Shown: positions 11,010 through 22,108 of the stretch, piece after piece
Layout: each line of letters opens with the position of its first letter
How positions within the stretch are numbered: the first letter of the stretch is position 1
Assembly: GCA_030704615.1 (NCBI GenBank)
Contig: CM060733.1
Span: forward strand, 47,742,001 to 47,802,000
Direction: 5' to 3'
DNA: 60,000 nt
Source of the DNA: Takakia lepidozioides
Taxonomy: Eukaryota; Streptophyta; Takakiopsida; Takakiales; Takakiaceae
The notes under the pieces: model-generated
The model's database searches: none
Seen by the model: only the letters and a program-made list of their open reading frames with translations
Told to the model about the DNA's origin: nothing
Program-made: the position numbers and the translations under genes

Positions 11010-11335
11010 TTTTTGAGGTTATTTAGTTTTTCATCCCAGCCTTTTTCATCCAAATCTGGATGATTTTATGATAGGGTGATGAAACTTAATATACAGAAAG
11101 CTGGATTTACCATCTATTTCTTTCATCTAAACTGGATGATCTACATAAATAATGGTTACCTATTATAAAATCCAAGAGAATAATAAAACTACCATCATAA
11201 ATGATGGCAGTTATTAAACCTAAGCCTATTCCATAACCCTAAAAGATACATTTCTATGGGATGTCATCCATTGACAAATTGCCTCTCTTGGTAAAATGAG
11301 ATTTTCATCCACCCTGGATGAAAAATCGGGAAGTT
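11010..11335. repeat. Dispersed TTTCATCC / GGATGA hairpin words
   Basis: TTTTTCATCCCAGCC, TTTTTCATCCAAATCTGGATGA, TTTCATCTAAACTGGATGATC and TTTTCATCCACCCTGGATGAAAAAT recur here, the same family as 8,790-9,335 but less regular. No gene is visible. Confidence 0.5.
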
Positions 11336-12634
11336 TTGCCCTAAGCAGGCCGACACACTTCACTGCACTGAACTCGTGCTTCAGTGAACCTTGATGATGC
11401 GTCGTATAAACCTGCTCCCCTGCTGCTACATGGTACTCGTGATGGCTGGCTCTTGGGATGCGCATTGGTGGTTAAACAGATTCTTCTCTGGCAGACGACA
11501 AAGCGGTGATCGCTTTGATCAGAAACTCATGGTTCTTTATTTTGCAGCGGCGCTTTTACTCCTTGTCGGGAAGTACTCTATCCCTATTTATCTACAGATT
11601 ACATGTTGCTCTCTTTTTGTGTATGAGCCATTCTCTATCTGTGAACGCTTCTACTCTGATTGCGTTCTGTTGGAGACGATCTGTTGGACGCCATGGCGCA
11701 GGGCATACCACAAACACTCAAGGTTTTTTGAGTTTACCCTTGCTTGAATTGTGATCTGTACTTGCTTTAGAATTCAACACTGACATGGATAGCAACTGTG
11801 AAGACCTGCCATTTACCTGCTACATCCTCACTAACACACATCGCTATGTGGTGGTTTTTGGGACGGGCACAGGTGAGGGTCTTCACTTGTCTTGATTTCT
11901 TGAAGCTTGCAGCTCCTGTTCTTGCAAATGTGGATTTTGCTGCTGCCTATGCTGCTGATGCCATTTGATTTTTCAAACTGCCACCATGCCGCTTCAGACC
12001 TGCTTCAAGATGGCTCCAATGAGGATCTGCTTCTCTCCTTACCCCTGTTTATGGTTTTTTACAACCACATTCATGTGTAGGAGTTAAGCTATGAAGGGTA
12101 CAAGGATACAAAATAGCAGTTATTACTCTGATTGCTTTGATACTTGGCTCTGAAATGAAACTTCTTGGTATGACTCTGATGGATCAAAAGGATAGGCTTT
12201 GACAGATAACACACATTCTTCAAGGCCCTCATATCATTTTTGGTTTCATGGCTTGATAACAAACAGGGGTTTCTGAGCTGCTCTTTCACCTTGGCAGAAC
12301 TATTTTATGAGGCCTTAAAATACCATTCCATGCCTATACCTGCTTAAGGGAGCTCCACCCTGCTGTTTCTTCTTCATTTTTAAGAATCTTGCTTATATCT
12401 TGGTTCTAAAACATCATCTTCAAACCAAACCTGCAATCTGGTTTTTGAAATGAGTTTGAAATGAATTTTTGAGATGATGATGCATACTATGGTGCTTTCA
12501 TGATATGAATGACCTGGGATCCCACCCTCCCGTCCTGTTTTTTCAGAGACCCTGAAATGTAATGGGGTATGCAAATGAGATTGTAAAAATGAAAGGGAAT
12601 GTTAGATGGTGCCCTGTAAAGGGTTGTTTTGTCT
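11336..12634. other. Intergenic, no supported gene
   Basis: Two overlapping plus-strand frames (11,391-11,754) are open for about 120 codons but have no start context, motif or neighbour that supports coding. The rest is unique-looking AT-rich sequence. Confidence 0.5.
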
Positions 12635-13165
12635 TTCAATGACAATGACCTTAGCGGTCTTGTCCATGTCTTGACATGACATGTATATCTTCCCTCTCTT
12701 CTGTGCTGTTCTCTTTTAAGCTCCCGACACCCTAAATTCAAGGTCAGATGGTGGGTTCAGCTGCAACATATGTCCAACACCAGATATCCTAAGTTAATCG
12801 ACTCTATATCTTGGAAACAGGACCGCCCTGTCAAACAGGGTGAGCCCTGGGGAGAAGAGAGTAAAAGAGATTCTCAAGGATCTGAATCTGGACCCGCAAG
12901 ACTTGACCTTGCTGGTGACTTAGAGAGTGTAGTGTCCAAAGCCATGTGTGTTACCAGAAAATTGTCCGATGAAAATGAAGTTGGGAAGAAAACTTCCCTG
13001 AACCTGTTTCCAGTCTGTGACATGGGGGAGGACATCATGGATGCGCTCAAGGGTCTATCCCACTCTTGGCACCAGACCTAAATTTCAAGTCAGGGCAGGA
13101 AGACTACCTTTGAACAGTAAACAGAAGCAGAGAGGAAAGGGGAGTGAAATTTCCCTGACGTACCT
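12635..13165 (+). pseudogene. Non-LTR retrotransposon fragment, copy 4
   Basis: Begins with the conserved TTGACATGACATGTATATCTTCCCTCTC block, then repeats the GTCAGATGGTGGGTTCAGCTG and CCAACACCAGATATCCTAAG stretches. An open frame at 12,770-13,081 corresponds to the region just before the zinc site (S-D-E-N-E-V-G-K-K-T-S-L-N-L-F-P-V). Similarity stops at about 13,150, before C-P-L-C. It is truncated at both ends. Confidence 0.75.
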
Positions 13166-13529
13166 CTGCTGCTGATGGTGCTTGAAGCGAGCTGGCACGG
13201 CGAGCTGCTGCGGTGCCTGTCGCGGCTGCCAGCGGTGCGGGTCCCCGCTGCTGCAGGGCGTCTCTCCCGCTCACCACGGCTCTCTCTCTCTCTCTCTTCA
13301 GCTCGTTAGGTCGCGCCTCTGCGCGGCGTTCCTACCACACCATCAGCCCGTAGTGTGCTTAGTAGTGTGAGCATCCTGAAGATAGAACGAGAGGAAGGAT
13401 TTATTGTCTTGGGCTCTAGCACCATAGGGATGCTCCGCCTTTGGTTACCAATTTTGAAACCCGAGGCTGAGGCATAGGGTTTTTTTGCCAACGGTTTTTG
13501 AGAAATGAAAGTGTTGGTGGTGTGTTAAT
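13166..13529. other. Intergenic, GC-rich then plain
   Basis: A GC-rich tract (13,170-13,330) with a CT run gives a short open frame without motif. No CACTA-type end (CACTACAG) is present here, so the left end of CACTA element A cannot be fixed. Confidence 0.45.
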
Positions 13530-14522
13530 TAGGATGGGATGGTGAGGAAACATCGACCGTCTCCCTCGAGGATGGGGAGGTAGTACCACATATCGATTGT
13601 GGCCCTAGAGCGACCATTTTTCGTGGCGAGGAGGCACCCATTGCACCTGATCCAATACAGGCTGCCGGGCACAATCGTAGAAGGGACCGGGGCCAAATTT
13701 CAGGTGATGCGGAGGATGTTGACACTCCGGGATCGAGTCGGGCGCGCCGCGGGTTGCCCCTCGCGGGCCACCCCGTCCAACCACGTCCACCTTTGAGGAT
13801 TGAGTGTTGGTGCACTAAGTGTTGGGAACGGATACCGCCGGGCGGCACCAGACCACCGAGGCGGCGACCGCATGTTGTCGAAAAACATTACAAGAAGAAC
13901 AAGATTGCGGATGCGGCAAGGTGAGTGTTTTTCCCACCCCTCTCATTAACATTCATTTAAGGTACATTTAGGTTTATCTAATAATATAGTATGATTGGTA
14001 AGCATACATGAATCAAAATTACGACATAAGTATTGATGCGTCGTTCACTACGCACATTGCAGCCACGACTTGATGCCCAAGCTCGCAATCACATTGCACA
14101 GGAGGCATTTCGCGCCGGTCTACTTGCAGAATTTGTGCCAGAGCATGTGCCCGATGTGACCAGTTGGTTCCCCCAGCAGCACGTAGATGAGATGCGTAGG
14201 GTCGAGGGGTATCGTAGGTGTCGTAGGCGTTATGGCCGGCGACGAGCAGGCCCCCCCCCCTCCAGTTTCCTCAGGCGGTCCCCCTGATTGTGGCCTCCCC
14301 CCCCCCCCCGTCTGTTTCTTTGCCTGATCCACCTCCGGTTGTACCTGATCCGGACGTTGTACCCCGGCTGCACCTCCGACATTACATCCTCAACCACCTC
14401 CACTTTCATCTCCTCCGCCAGCAGTACCACCTCCACCTCCACCTCCACGTGCATGTGCCCCCCGAACCCCTAGGAGGGGTCGGCTTCGCCCTAGGTTTCC
14501 TCCCCTTCGGCTTGGGCGGCCT
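13530..14522 (+). pseudogene. N-terminal, proline-rich coding region of CACTA A
   Basis: An open stretch ends at a possible donor (GTGAGTG) at 13,920, and an acceptor is possible before CCACGACTTGATGCC near 14,060. The second part encodes A-R-N-H-I-A-Q-E-A-F followed by an Arg-rich and then a Pro-rich region whose frame changes at C-runs (14,250-14,310). No domain is recognised. It directly precedes the SET-like region and may be its N-terminus. The exon structure is an inference. Confidence 0.4.
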
Positions 14523-15216
14523 GAGCCGGATCCTCGCCCCCGATGGGAAGCGCATAGGACTATGTTACTGAGGACCGTCCAGCCTCGTTGTTGGGGGAAT
14601 CATCTCGACCCTCCCACCCCCATCCGAGAAAATGTGGAGTTCGAGTATTGGGGGAGACGGTATGTTGTGAGCCGCTTACAGACCTGCTATGGGTCGGGGT
14701 TTATTCACGGTCAATGATATTGTGGTTCCTCCTCGGAGAAAAAATGGTGGACTTGTTTCCCTACTACGGTCCATACTACACCTCCGCGGAGTTCCGTACA
14801 TTACGCCTCGAAGCCCCATACATCCTACCCTACATTTTGTGTGTCAACGGACAGGATGTACGTAGACGGGGGTTGTCTCCCATTGAGATCAGATTTTGTG
14901 ATGGTGACCCCGACATCTTCGGCAATGTTGCTGGGCTGGTCAATAGTTCTTTTGGTCATCCTAGGAGAACCAATGTAGTATGGGACGAGCGAAGCGATGG
15001 GCATGAGAGCTTTTGTGGTCATACGTCAGTATACTGTGAGGGATGCACATGTTTGTGATGACATGTGCTAGTAGGACTATTAGGGCTGGCAGCGAACTAT
15101 TTGCATCATACGAGTTCTCCCGGGATGATTGGGACCTCCGATTACAGCGTGAGTGGGATGTGTATGATAGAAATAGGGTTCCTTTGAGACAGGGATCGCG
15201 TAGAGGGGCATTGTAG
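14523..15216 (+). pseudogene. SET-domain-like protein inside CACTA A
   Basis: After a conserved lead-in (H-R-T-M-L...W-G-R-R-Y), the sequence encodes P-A-M-G-R-G-L-F-T-V-N-D-I-V-V-P-P, which matches the SET start pattern G-x-G-L-F-x-x-x-D-I. A frameshift follows, then D-L-F-P-Y-Y-G-P-Y-Y, later C-D-G-D-P-D-I-F-G-N-V-A-G-L-V-N-S-S...T-N, the counterpart of the SET 'GN.ARFINHS..PN' motif. Another shift leads to I-R-A-G-S-E-L-F-A-S-Y-E-F, the counterpart of 'I..GEEL..DY'. The stop is at 15,214-15,216. SET domains methylate lysines; here the His and Cys of N-H-S-C are replaced and the gene is broken by at least two shifts, so activity of this copy is unlikely. Element B has a diverged copy. Confidence 0.65.
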
Positions 15217-16199
15217 ATATTCTCATGATGTACTTGTATACATCCGATTAATCGATTGATGTAAAATTTTTCTTGTTGCTCGTGTGGGTTGCAACTTTGC
15301 ATATGTGATCTAAACATACTTATGCACATGTGGACCAAATATGAGCTTGAACCAAGTTGATTCAATGGGTCATTCTAGTGTTGAACGCAGCTACGTGTCA
15401 TAGAGACGGAAAATTGTGTTTCGGCAGATGATTTTTTTTTATTCCATTTTCAAGCCATATGCTTAATGATAGCATATGCAATGTGTGCAAAATTTGGGAG
15501 TAAACAAAAGTCATTTGGACCCATAACCAGATTTTGTTCTCTCATTTGCACTCCAAAGTTGAGTTATCTTCAACTTCATGCACTCTTCATAGAGAGTTTT
15601 GCAAAAGTGACCCTAGAAAACACACTTATTTATTTTTCCATTTTTTTTTGTCCCATTTGTTGCATGGATGTAGTGGTGCAAAGCCCGATGTCACAGAACA
15701 AAATAGAGCTAAAAATAAAATCATTACGCCCCTCAAAAACGCAATCATATATTTTTAAATGATTTTTTTTTAAATTCGATTTAATTCAAAATTGGTGCAA
15801 GGGTGAGTGCGTCGTTGGGGAGGCTTTTTTTTTTTTTTTTTCCTGCTGGATCTTTGTACAGGTGTTGCACACATATTTAAGCACATGTAGGAAAAAATGA
15901 AGCTTGAGCCACATCCGTTTGTTGGGTGCAATGGCATGAGAGGATTTTCTTTCACATTAATAAACAAAAATTGGTTGATAGGGTGAATGCGTCATTGGGG
16001 GGGCAAATGATTTTGTTTGGGTTTGAAACTTTGCATGCGTGTACGTTGCGCACATACATGTAATTATTGAATGACATATTTGATGCACACACACATTGAA
16101 GGTTGTTGTTTGCATTTCGCTTATAATGAAGTGTATGGTTGCAAGGACACATTATAATATATGTCCCTATGTTCATTTGTTCGTATCAGGACTTTGTCC
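15217..16199. other. Non-coding spacer of CACTA A, conserved with element B region
   Basis: The first 550 bp (15,217-15,770) match the minus strand of 49,690-50,228 although no long frame is shared, including TGCATGGATGTAGT and ATTACGCCCCTCAAA. The rest has T-rich runs (15,828-15,842) and no gene. It separates the SET-like gene from the transposase. Confidence 0.6.
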
Positions 16200-19125
16200 A
16201 TCCCTTCCCGGTCTTTTCTCTTGGCACCCCATCCGAAAACAACCCAAGTACATCAGGCGGGAGCCGGGCGAGACGCCCCCCACGGTACCGGACGATGATG
16301 ACGATGACAGTGATAGTGACAGTGACAACAACAATGAGCATGGAATTAACCAGGAGGATGTGCAAGCCATGGAGGATCTCTTAATGCATCATGTGGGCGC
16401 TGATGCATCCCATGAAGAGGGAACCCGGCCAATCGATGATCCTGAAATGGCCCCCTCAAATGACATGGAGAGGGAGGCGAGAACTCCCTTGTACGAAGGG
16501 GCGAAAGTGAGTCGACTTTCAACAATCTTACTTTTGCTCAATCTTCAAATTCGATTTGGCATAAGTAATGTTGGGATGTCTGCCATAATGCGAACTATTG
16601 CAGACTATATCCTTGCTCCACACTTGAAACCCAAGATGCCACGGTCGCGGAAAGAGGCGCGCGAAGTCTTGGACTCTGTGGGGATGGGCTATAAGATTTT
16701 TCATGCATGTCCATGTGATAAAACCCTATACTACGGAGAGGATTCGCATCTCACCAAGTGCCCAAAGTGCAAGAAAGACCGATATCGGGATGATGTCCAA
16801 GGGAAAAAAGTACCACGCAAGGTATAAGCACCATTCCCCTCGCATGAGATTATTAGAGAGTAGTACTCATGCAAGATCTGATTGTGGTTTTGGAAGGAGT
16901 GAGTGAGGAGTGGAAGGAGCGACGTTTGGTTTGACCATTCACACCCAAATGAGGGAGAGGCTGCATAAAGGGAAAGACATAAGGGTGTTGTATTATGTGT
17001 GCTAATGGGATGATTACATGTGGGGGGCGTGGGGTATTTCATCCTAGAAAATGCATTACTTTCCGATCATCCCGCGATTGAGGGCACAGTACCGAAGCCC
17101 CGAATTGGCCAGACTCATGAGATGGCACGCCTCGCATCGGAGCCCCCCGGGAAAGGTGTGCGGGCCACAAGATTCACAAGCATGGAGGCATATTGAAGAG
17201 ATGTGGCTTTTCTCTTGGAGGACCCACGACATGTCCACCTCGGCTTCTCCTCGGATGGGGTCAACCCATTCTCTGTCCAGTCATGTAGTCATTCCACTTG
17301 GCCGGTGACCATGGTGAATTACAACATCCCTCCGTATCTTTCAATTAAAAAAGGCCATATCATGTTGGCTGCCATTGTGCCAGGTGAGTGTACTCATTTC
17401 ATGTTTATTATTGCCTTCGACTTTACATTAAACTTCTGATCTTTGACGCAATTCGGATGCAAGATTGATGAGTGACATAATCATGGAGTAAGACGTGTAA
17501 TTCATTTTGTAGTATAATCTGCATATGGTGGAGCATTGAAACAATGATGTGAATGTCTCATAGGGAAAAAACAAGTGGCAAACATGGACACGTACTTGCG
17601 ACCTCTTGTTGATGAACTTAAAGAGCTATGGAGGGGGGTCCCGCATTGGATGCTTCACTTGACCCTATGGCCGGACAATTTTCAGATGAGAGGCATCTTG
17701 CTTTGGACAATGCATGATTATCCAGTATATTATGTTCCCCATGAACAACCCGCGTACATTCACTTGTCAATGCCGGATGATGAGGATTGGGATTGATTGA
17801 AGTAGCGGCGACAGTCTTGTGCACCGTAGTGGGGTAGATGGCATTATGGGCCATGCACATGACAACTTTTGTTTTTGCTAATGTGGCGGGATGTGTAGTA
17901 CAGACTAACTGTTTGCTCGGGGCTAAGCACCAAAGGGTACCATGCATGCTTGCATTGTGGCGATGATCTTGATGCACATAGCTCCCGCCATCTTCACAAG
18001 ATGGTGTATCCCAACTACCGCAAATTTCTTCCTATGAGCCATCGATGGAGAAGAAGAGAGAAACACTTGTTTGATGGCAAAGAGGAAGTACGTCCCCCCC
18101 CTATGACACCGTCCGGGCAGTTTTGGGAGGACCGATGGAAGGAGGCCATGCGGGCACGGACGGTGAAGTGGACGTGCCGGCATGAAACGACTTTCAATCT
18201 TCTACGAGTTGTCATATTGGGCGGTACATATTCCACAAAAACACCGTCAATATCCCTATGCATGCATGTGATATTGCACATTTGGTATGCGTTGCATTGT
18301 CACTTTCACGTAAAAAAAATTTGTGTAAGTCTTTGTGGGTGGGGATATATGTAGGACCTGAAGATTCGCCATCTAGATCCCATGCATATTGAGAAGAATG
18401 TCTGCTCGTCCTTTTTCGGGTTCTTCATGGCACGCCGCAAAGAAGGGAGTGGCTGCAAAAAGGAGATTCTCTCGGTGTTAGAAAGGAGCTTGAGGAGCAG
18501 GGTCGCATGCGCCATCTATGGGCCGAACAAAATGGTGTGGACCCAAAGGGTGTTGTACGGTGGAAGTATAGGCGCGCACCTTGGCAATGGACAAAGGAGG
18601 AATACAAGAAAGTGATAGCCACCATAAGTGTTGTCCGAACACCAACTGGTTATGGGTCATCCCTCCGTACGAAGTTCAGCGAAGAAGACGGGGTCCATGG
18701 TTTGAAGTCTCATGACTACCACAATCTATTGCAAGACATCTTGCCCATTGCAGTACGTGGGACATTGACTCCCGAGGTTCGTGAGACAATCTATAGATTG
18801 GGAGGCTTGTTCCGGTGGATTTGCTCCAAAGAGTTGGAAGAAGCAGATTTTCCACGCATGAAGAAGGAGGAGGCGGAGGTAATGTGTGTTGGAGATGCAC
18901 CTTCCTCCCTCCTTCTTTGACATCCAAGTGCACTTGGTAGTGCACTTAGTGGAAGAGGCTTCGATTGCCGGCCCCGTTCATTCTCGGTGGATGTACTTCC
19001 TTGAGCGTTATATGAAGACTTTGAAAGGATTTGTAAGACAAATGGCGCACCGGAGGGTAGCATGGCGGAGGGGTATACGTTGCAAGAAGCTATGTTCTAT
19101 TGCACGGAGTACATGGCAAGGGTGG
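16200..19125 (+). pseudogene. tnp2-type CACTA transposase (broken)
   Basis: Recognised blocks in order: an acidic start; M-G-Y-K-I-F-H-A-C-P-C-D then C-P-K-C (about 16,685-16,780); M-R-W-H...C-G-P-Q-D-S-Q-A-W (17,115-17,190); L-G-F-S-S-D-G-V-N-P-F with W-P-V and Y-N-I-P-P-Y (17,240-17,335); D-T-Y-L-R-P-L-V-D-E-L-K-E-L-W (17,585-17,630); K-G-Y-H-A-C-L-H-C-G...Y-P-N-Y-R-K-F-L-P (17,930-18,035); H-I-E-K-N-V-C (18,385); H-G-L-K-S-H-D-Y-H (18,700). A DUF4218-like block follows, with L-P-P-S-F-F-D-I-Q-V-H-L-V-V-H-L and P-V-H-S-R-W-M-Y (18,895-19,000). These are the standard segments of Tnp2, which cuts and moves CACTA elements. Frameshifts lie near 17,200, 17,800, 18,230, 18,500 and 18,890; some gaps could be introns. 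Confidence 0.85.
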
Positions 19126-20284
19126 ATGAGGAATCCCCTCGGATGTGGAAGGAAGAGGAGGATGCACGAACCAAGACATCGTTTTGCCCAAAAAATCGAA
19201 GAGGGTAAAATTGCCGACCTTGGTGATTGAGCAAGCGCATGACTTCATACTGAAGAACACCCCATCCATACATGAGTGGGAGGCAAGATACAATAATCTT
19301 GTTCAGCAACGAGAGGAGGAGACGCTTGCATGGAGGCGGAACCATCCAAGGCCGGTTACTAGACGCCCACGACGAGGAGCGGGCCGCCGGAATGTTCCTT
19401 CACAAAATTTGCCCATGGAATTGCAGCCTCTAAGTTCATTCCAACAGTGGCTTCGGACTTCAGTTTATGACGCCGTTGCTCAAGGAGGTGGTTTCAGATT
19501 TGGTGCAAGACATTGCAAGGGGCCCCTCTCAATTCGCGACCTCATACACGGCGGTTTGGGTTCACGGTCGTCATTTCCGCATTCGTGCTCTTGACATGAA
19601 GCGCAAAACAACCTTTGATTCTGGCTTGTGTGCCACATATTGGCAAGACTCCGTGTGGGGCAAGGGAGATACACGACCTGCTATGAGCAAACTTGAGTAC
19701 ATTGGAGAGCTTGAGAGCATACTCCAACTTCAGTATACAAGGTACCGGCCTCTTCTCTTCAAGGGAAGGTGGTTCCAGCCACATCTTGTGGGCCCTCCGC
19801 AACACTAGTGCAAGATGATTGTGGTTTCATGCGCGTCAATGCAGATAGGCTCAACCCTACTCATCGTCCCTCCGATGAGCCTTTTTCACGGCCTTCAGAC
19901 ATGGAGCAAGTTTTTCTCCGATGACAAAACAAGAGGGGGGAATTGGAAGGTGGTTGTGCATGCTCAGCCAAGAGGAAGACGTATATCATGGTCTCGGATC
20001 TCCATGGGGTGAGGCAATTGCGGTGGACGGAGAGACTGGTCATAATGATGCTGATGATGGAGGTTGGGTAGAGGGGGTAGAAGAGGATGATGACGCCCGG
20101 ACAATGCATCCTGGACCCTAGAGAAGGAAGAGACGAAGACACGGCCATTGACAACGAGGTGGAGGATGATTCGGAGGTGCCTTTTGAGGGCCGGGCCATT
20201 TATGACGATGACTCCGATGACCAAGAAGACTTGCAGCTTGATGAGGATGAAGAGGCTCCGGATGATGATGTTCAAGTTGATTAG
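19126..20284 (+). pseudogene. C-terminal part of CACTA A protein (DUF4216-like, acidic tail)
   Basis: After a linker (L-P-M-E-L-Q-P-L) the frames give H-G-R-H-F-R-I-R-A-L-D-M-K-R-K-T-T-F-D-S-G, then Y-I-G-E-L-E-S-I-L-Q-L-Q-Y...L-F-K-G-R-W-F, which fits the DUF4216 pattern found downstream of tnp2 in plant CACTA elements ('Y.G.L..I.EL.Y.....LF.C.WF'). The tail D-M-E-Q-V-F-F...W-K-V-V-V is the usual 'QV.Y..D.....W..V'. The last 60 residues are strongly acidic, ending with TAG at 20,282-20,284. At least four frameshifts are present. Confidence 0.75.
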
Positions 20285-20629
20285 ACACAAAATCAAAGCT
20301 ACATAACAATTCTCGCACCGAACTGGACCCATCCCTTCGATTGATTGTACATGTACATGCATATTGTACTTTATTTCTATGATTCATCAAATATGGCTGT
20401 GGCTGGTAGTCTTTCAAGAAAGAAGGCAGAGGCAATGAATATGTTGGAGCAACACATACAGATGTGGTATCAAGAGAATTATCAAAATGAATGTCACAAT
20501 CTACAAGAAGGTCCACAACAACAAGCTAAACCATAAAGAAAAACAAACACCCTACCCCAGTACCATATGAAAAAAAAAAAAAACTAAGAACCCCCAAAGG
20601 CCCTAAACCTAAACCTAGAAAGCCCTGCC
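20285..20629. other. Short non-coding stretch
   Basis: Between the acidic C-terminus and the subterminal array. AT-rich, with an A-run at 20,571-20,582. A short frame at 20,345 has no motif. Confidence 0.5.
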
Positions 20630-21227
20630 GTCGCCTCCTGCGACCCCACGCGTCGCCAACTGCGACGCGTTTTTGGATTTAAGGCCGGGGGTCGCAAACG
20701 GCGACGGCCAACCGTCGCCAACTGCGACCTGTTTTTTTTGAATGGATTTATGAGGCCGGGGGTCGCAAACGGCGACGGCCAGCCGTCGCAAACTGTGACA
20801 TGTTTTTTTGTTTTGAAAGAATAGGGCAGCCGGGCAGTTTGCGACGCCCGGCCGTCGCAGGGGCCTTTTGCCCTTCATGCCACCATGCGACGGCCGGGCG
20901 TCGCAAGAAAGGGCTGATGAAAGAAAAGGCAAGAAATGGTTTTTTTTTTCCGGCGTGCGACGACCGGCCGTCGCCAGAAAGGGCTGCCTTCTGCCCTTCG
21001 CTGGGGGACGCTTGGGCGTCGCACGGAAGGGCTGCCATTTCCCTTCATCATTCCGTGCGACGGCCAGGCGTCCGCCTGGCCCCGGCGCCAGGTTTCACTC
21101 CCGCGGGGTTTGGCTGCGACGGGCCCGGCGTCGCAACACGCTCCGCGGGGGGTTCGTCGCATGCTCGATGCCGTGCAGGGCGTGGGGGTGCGGCTGACGT
21201 CGCAAACCCCCCCCATTTGCTGTAGTG
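20630..21227. repeat. Subterminal repeat array and right terminus of CACTA A
   Basis: About 15-20 copies of GCGACG or CGTCGC, often as inverted pairs such as TGCGACGGCC..GGGCGTCGCA, are packed into 600 bp, with GC content far above the flanks. The array ends GTCGCAAACCCCCCCCATTTGCTGTAGTG. Dense short inverted subterminal motifs are the transposase-binding sites of known CACTA elements (family knowledge), so that role is inferred here. Confidence 0.75.
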
Positions 21228-21402
21228 TGATATCAATGATGTATAAATTTAATAGCCTGGTATGGTATGTGGAATTGACGCCACAAGAAAAACAAAGACG
21301 GCGTTCAATGGGTTATGCTCTATTGCGGAGAAGAAGATCACATAGCATTAAACTACCCCAACAAGAGAAGATTCAAAGCTCGGGGCGCAACTCAAGTGTT
21401 CG
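21228..21402 (+). pseudogene. gag zinc-knuckle fragment of a chromovirus-like retrotransposon
   Basis: The 175 bp between two CACTA ends encode E-L-T-P-Q-E-K-Q-R-R-R-S-M-G, then, after a one-base shift, Y-C-G-E-E-D-H-I-A-L-N-Y-P-N-K. This matches the chromovirus gag tail 'LT..E...R...G.C..CG..GH....C', with the last Cys changed to Tyr. It is the pre-existing host DNA around the CACTA insertions. A gag core fragment at 38,850 may come from the same family. Confidence 0.6.
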
Positions 21403-22108
21403 CACTACAGGAAAAGGGGGACCTTTGCGACGCCCGAGCCACGCTGCAGCGTCGGGAAAACGCCCTTTTCAGGCAGGGGTTAGGCGCAGAATTTGCGACG
21501 CCAGGCCGTCGCCCGGCAGTCGCATGGGCGTCGCCAAAATGACGTCGCAAAAATGCGACGTATGGGGGTCGCGATCCCCGCCCGACTCCTGCGACTACCC
21601 GACATCGCTTTTCAGGCCGTCCGCGCCGATGGCAGGGGCCACCGTCGAGCGACGTCTCGCCGTCGCGGCCCTCCAGCCGACGGCGTTGGTGGGGCGCCGG
21701 CGCGGCGTCGCATCCTCTTTTTTTTCTAACCTGCCCGGGAGGGGAGTCCCATCATAAAACCCAAAAACACGTGGCATAAGCCGGATGGTACGCCAAGCGA
21801 CTAGGGGCGTGGCAGAAAAACAGCAGGAGCAGGAGCCAGGCTCCGTCACGCCCGGGCGTGGTTTTTGGCGTCGTTTTTTTTAATATTTATTCTTTAAAAT
21901 AAATAAATAATAAAAATGTGGCGCAGGTAGGGGTGGCGGGCTACGCGACACCAAGGCGTCGCGACTTGCGACCCCCGGACCAAAAAAACACGTCGCAGGG
22001 GGGGTTGGCGGGGGTTGCCGCCCGCAAATGGGATTGGCGACACCCGACCGTCGCGGCGTGCGACCCCCGCCAAAAAACACGTCGCATTGACGACGTCCTG
22101 TAGTCGCG
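21403..22108. mobile_element. Small non-autonomous CACTA element
   Basis: The left end CACTACAGGAAAAGGGGGACCTTTGCGACG aligns with the reverse complement of element A's right end (CACTACAGCAAATGGGGGGGGTTTGCGACG). The interior is nearly all GCGACG/CGTCGC subterminal repeats plus an AT-rich centre (about 21,870-21,915), and no transposase is present. The right end is degenerate: CCTGTAGT at about 22,100-22,107 is followed by C instead of G. The boundary there is therefore uncertain by a few bases. Confidence 0.65.

Larger units (their letters stand above)
13530..21227 (+). mobile_element. CACTA (En/Spm-like) DNA transposon A carrying a SET-like gene; left end not defined
   Basis: In plus-strand order: a proline-rich N-terminal coding region, a SET-domain-like gene, about 900 bp of non-coding DNA, a tnp2-type transposase, a C-terminal region with DUF4216-like and acidic parts, a subterminal array of GCGACG...CGTCGC repeats, and a right end reading CTGTAGTG at 21,220-21,227 (CACTACAG on the other strand). 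The small element at 21,403 begins CACTACAGGAAAAGGGGG, which confirms the terminus. Several frameshifts and stops make it non-autonomous. I did not find the matching left terminus; 13,530 is only where coding sequence begins. Confidence 0.75.

Noticed and set aside
13351-13375. GTAGTGTGCTTAGTAGTGTG as the left end of CACTA A
   Set aside because: Only loosely similar to CACTACAG complement, and no GCGACG subterminal words are next to it.
14288-14473. His/Leu/Ser-Thr repeat frames near 14,300
   Set aside because: Alternative frames of a Pro-rich coding stretch (CCTCCACCT repeats); not separate genes.
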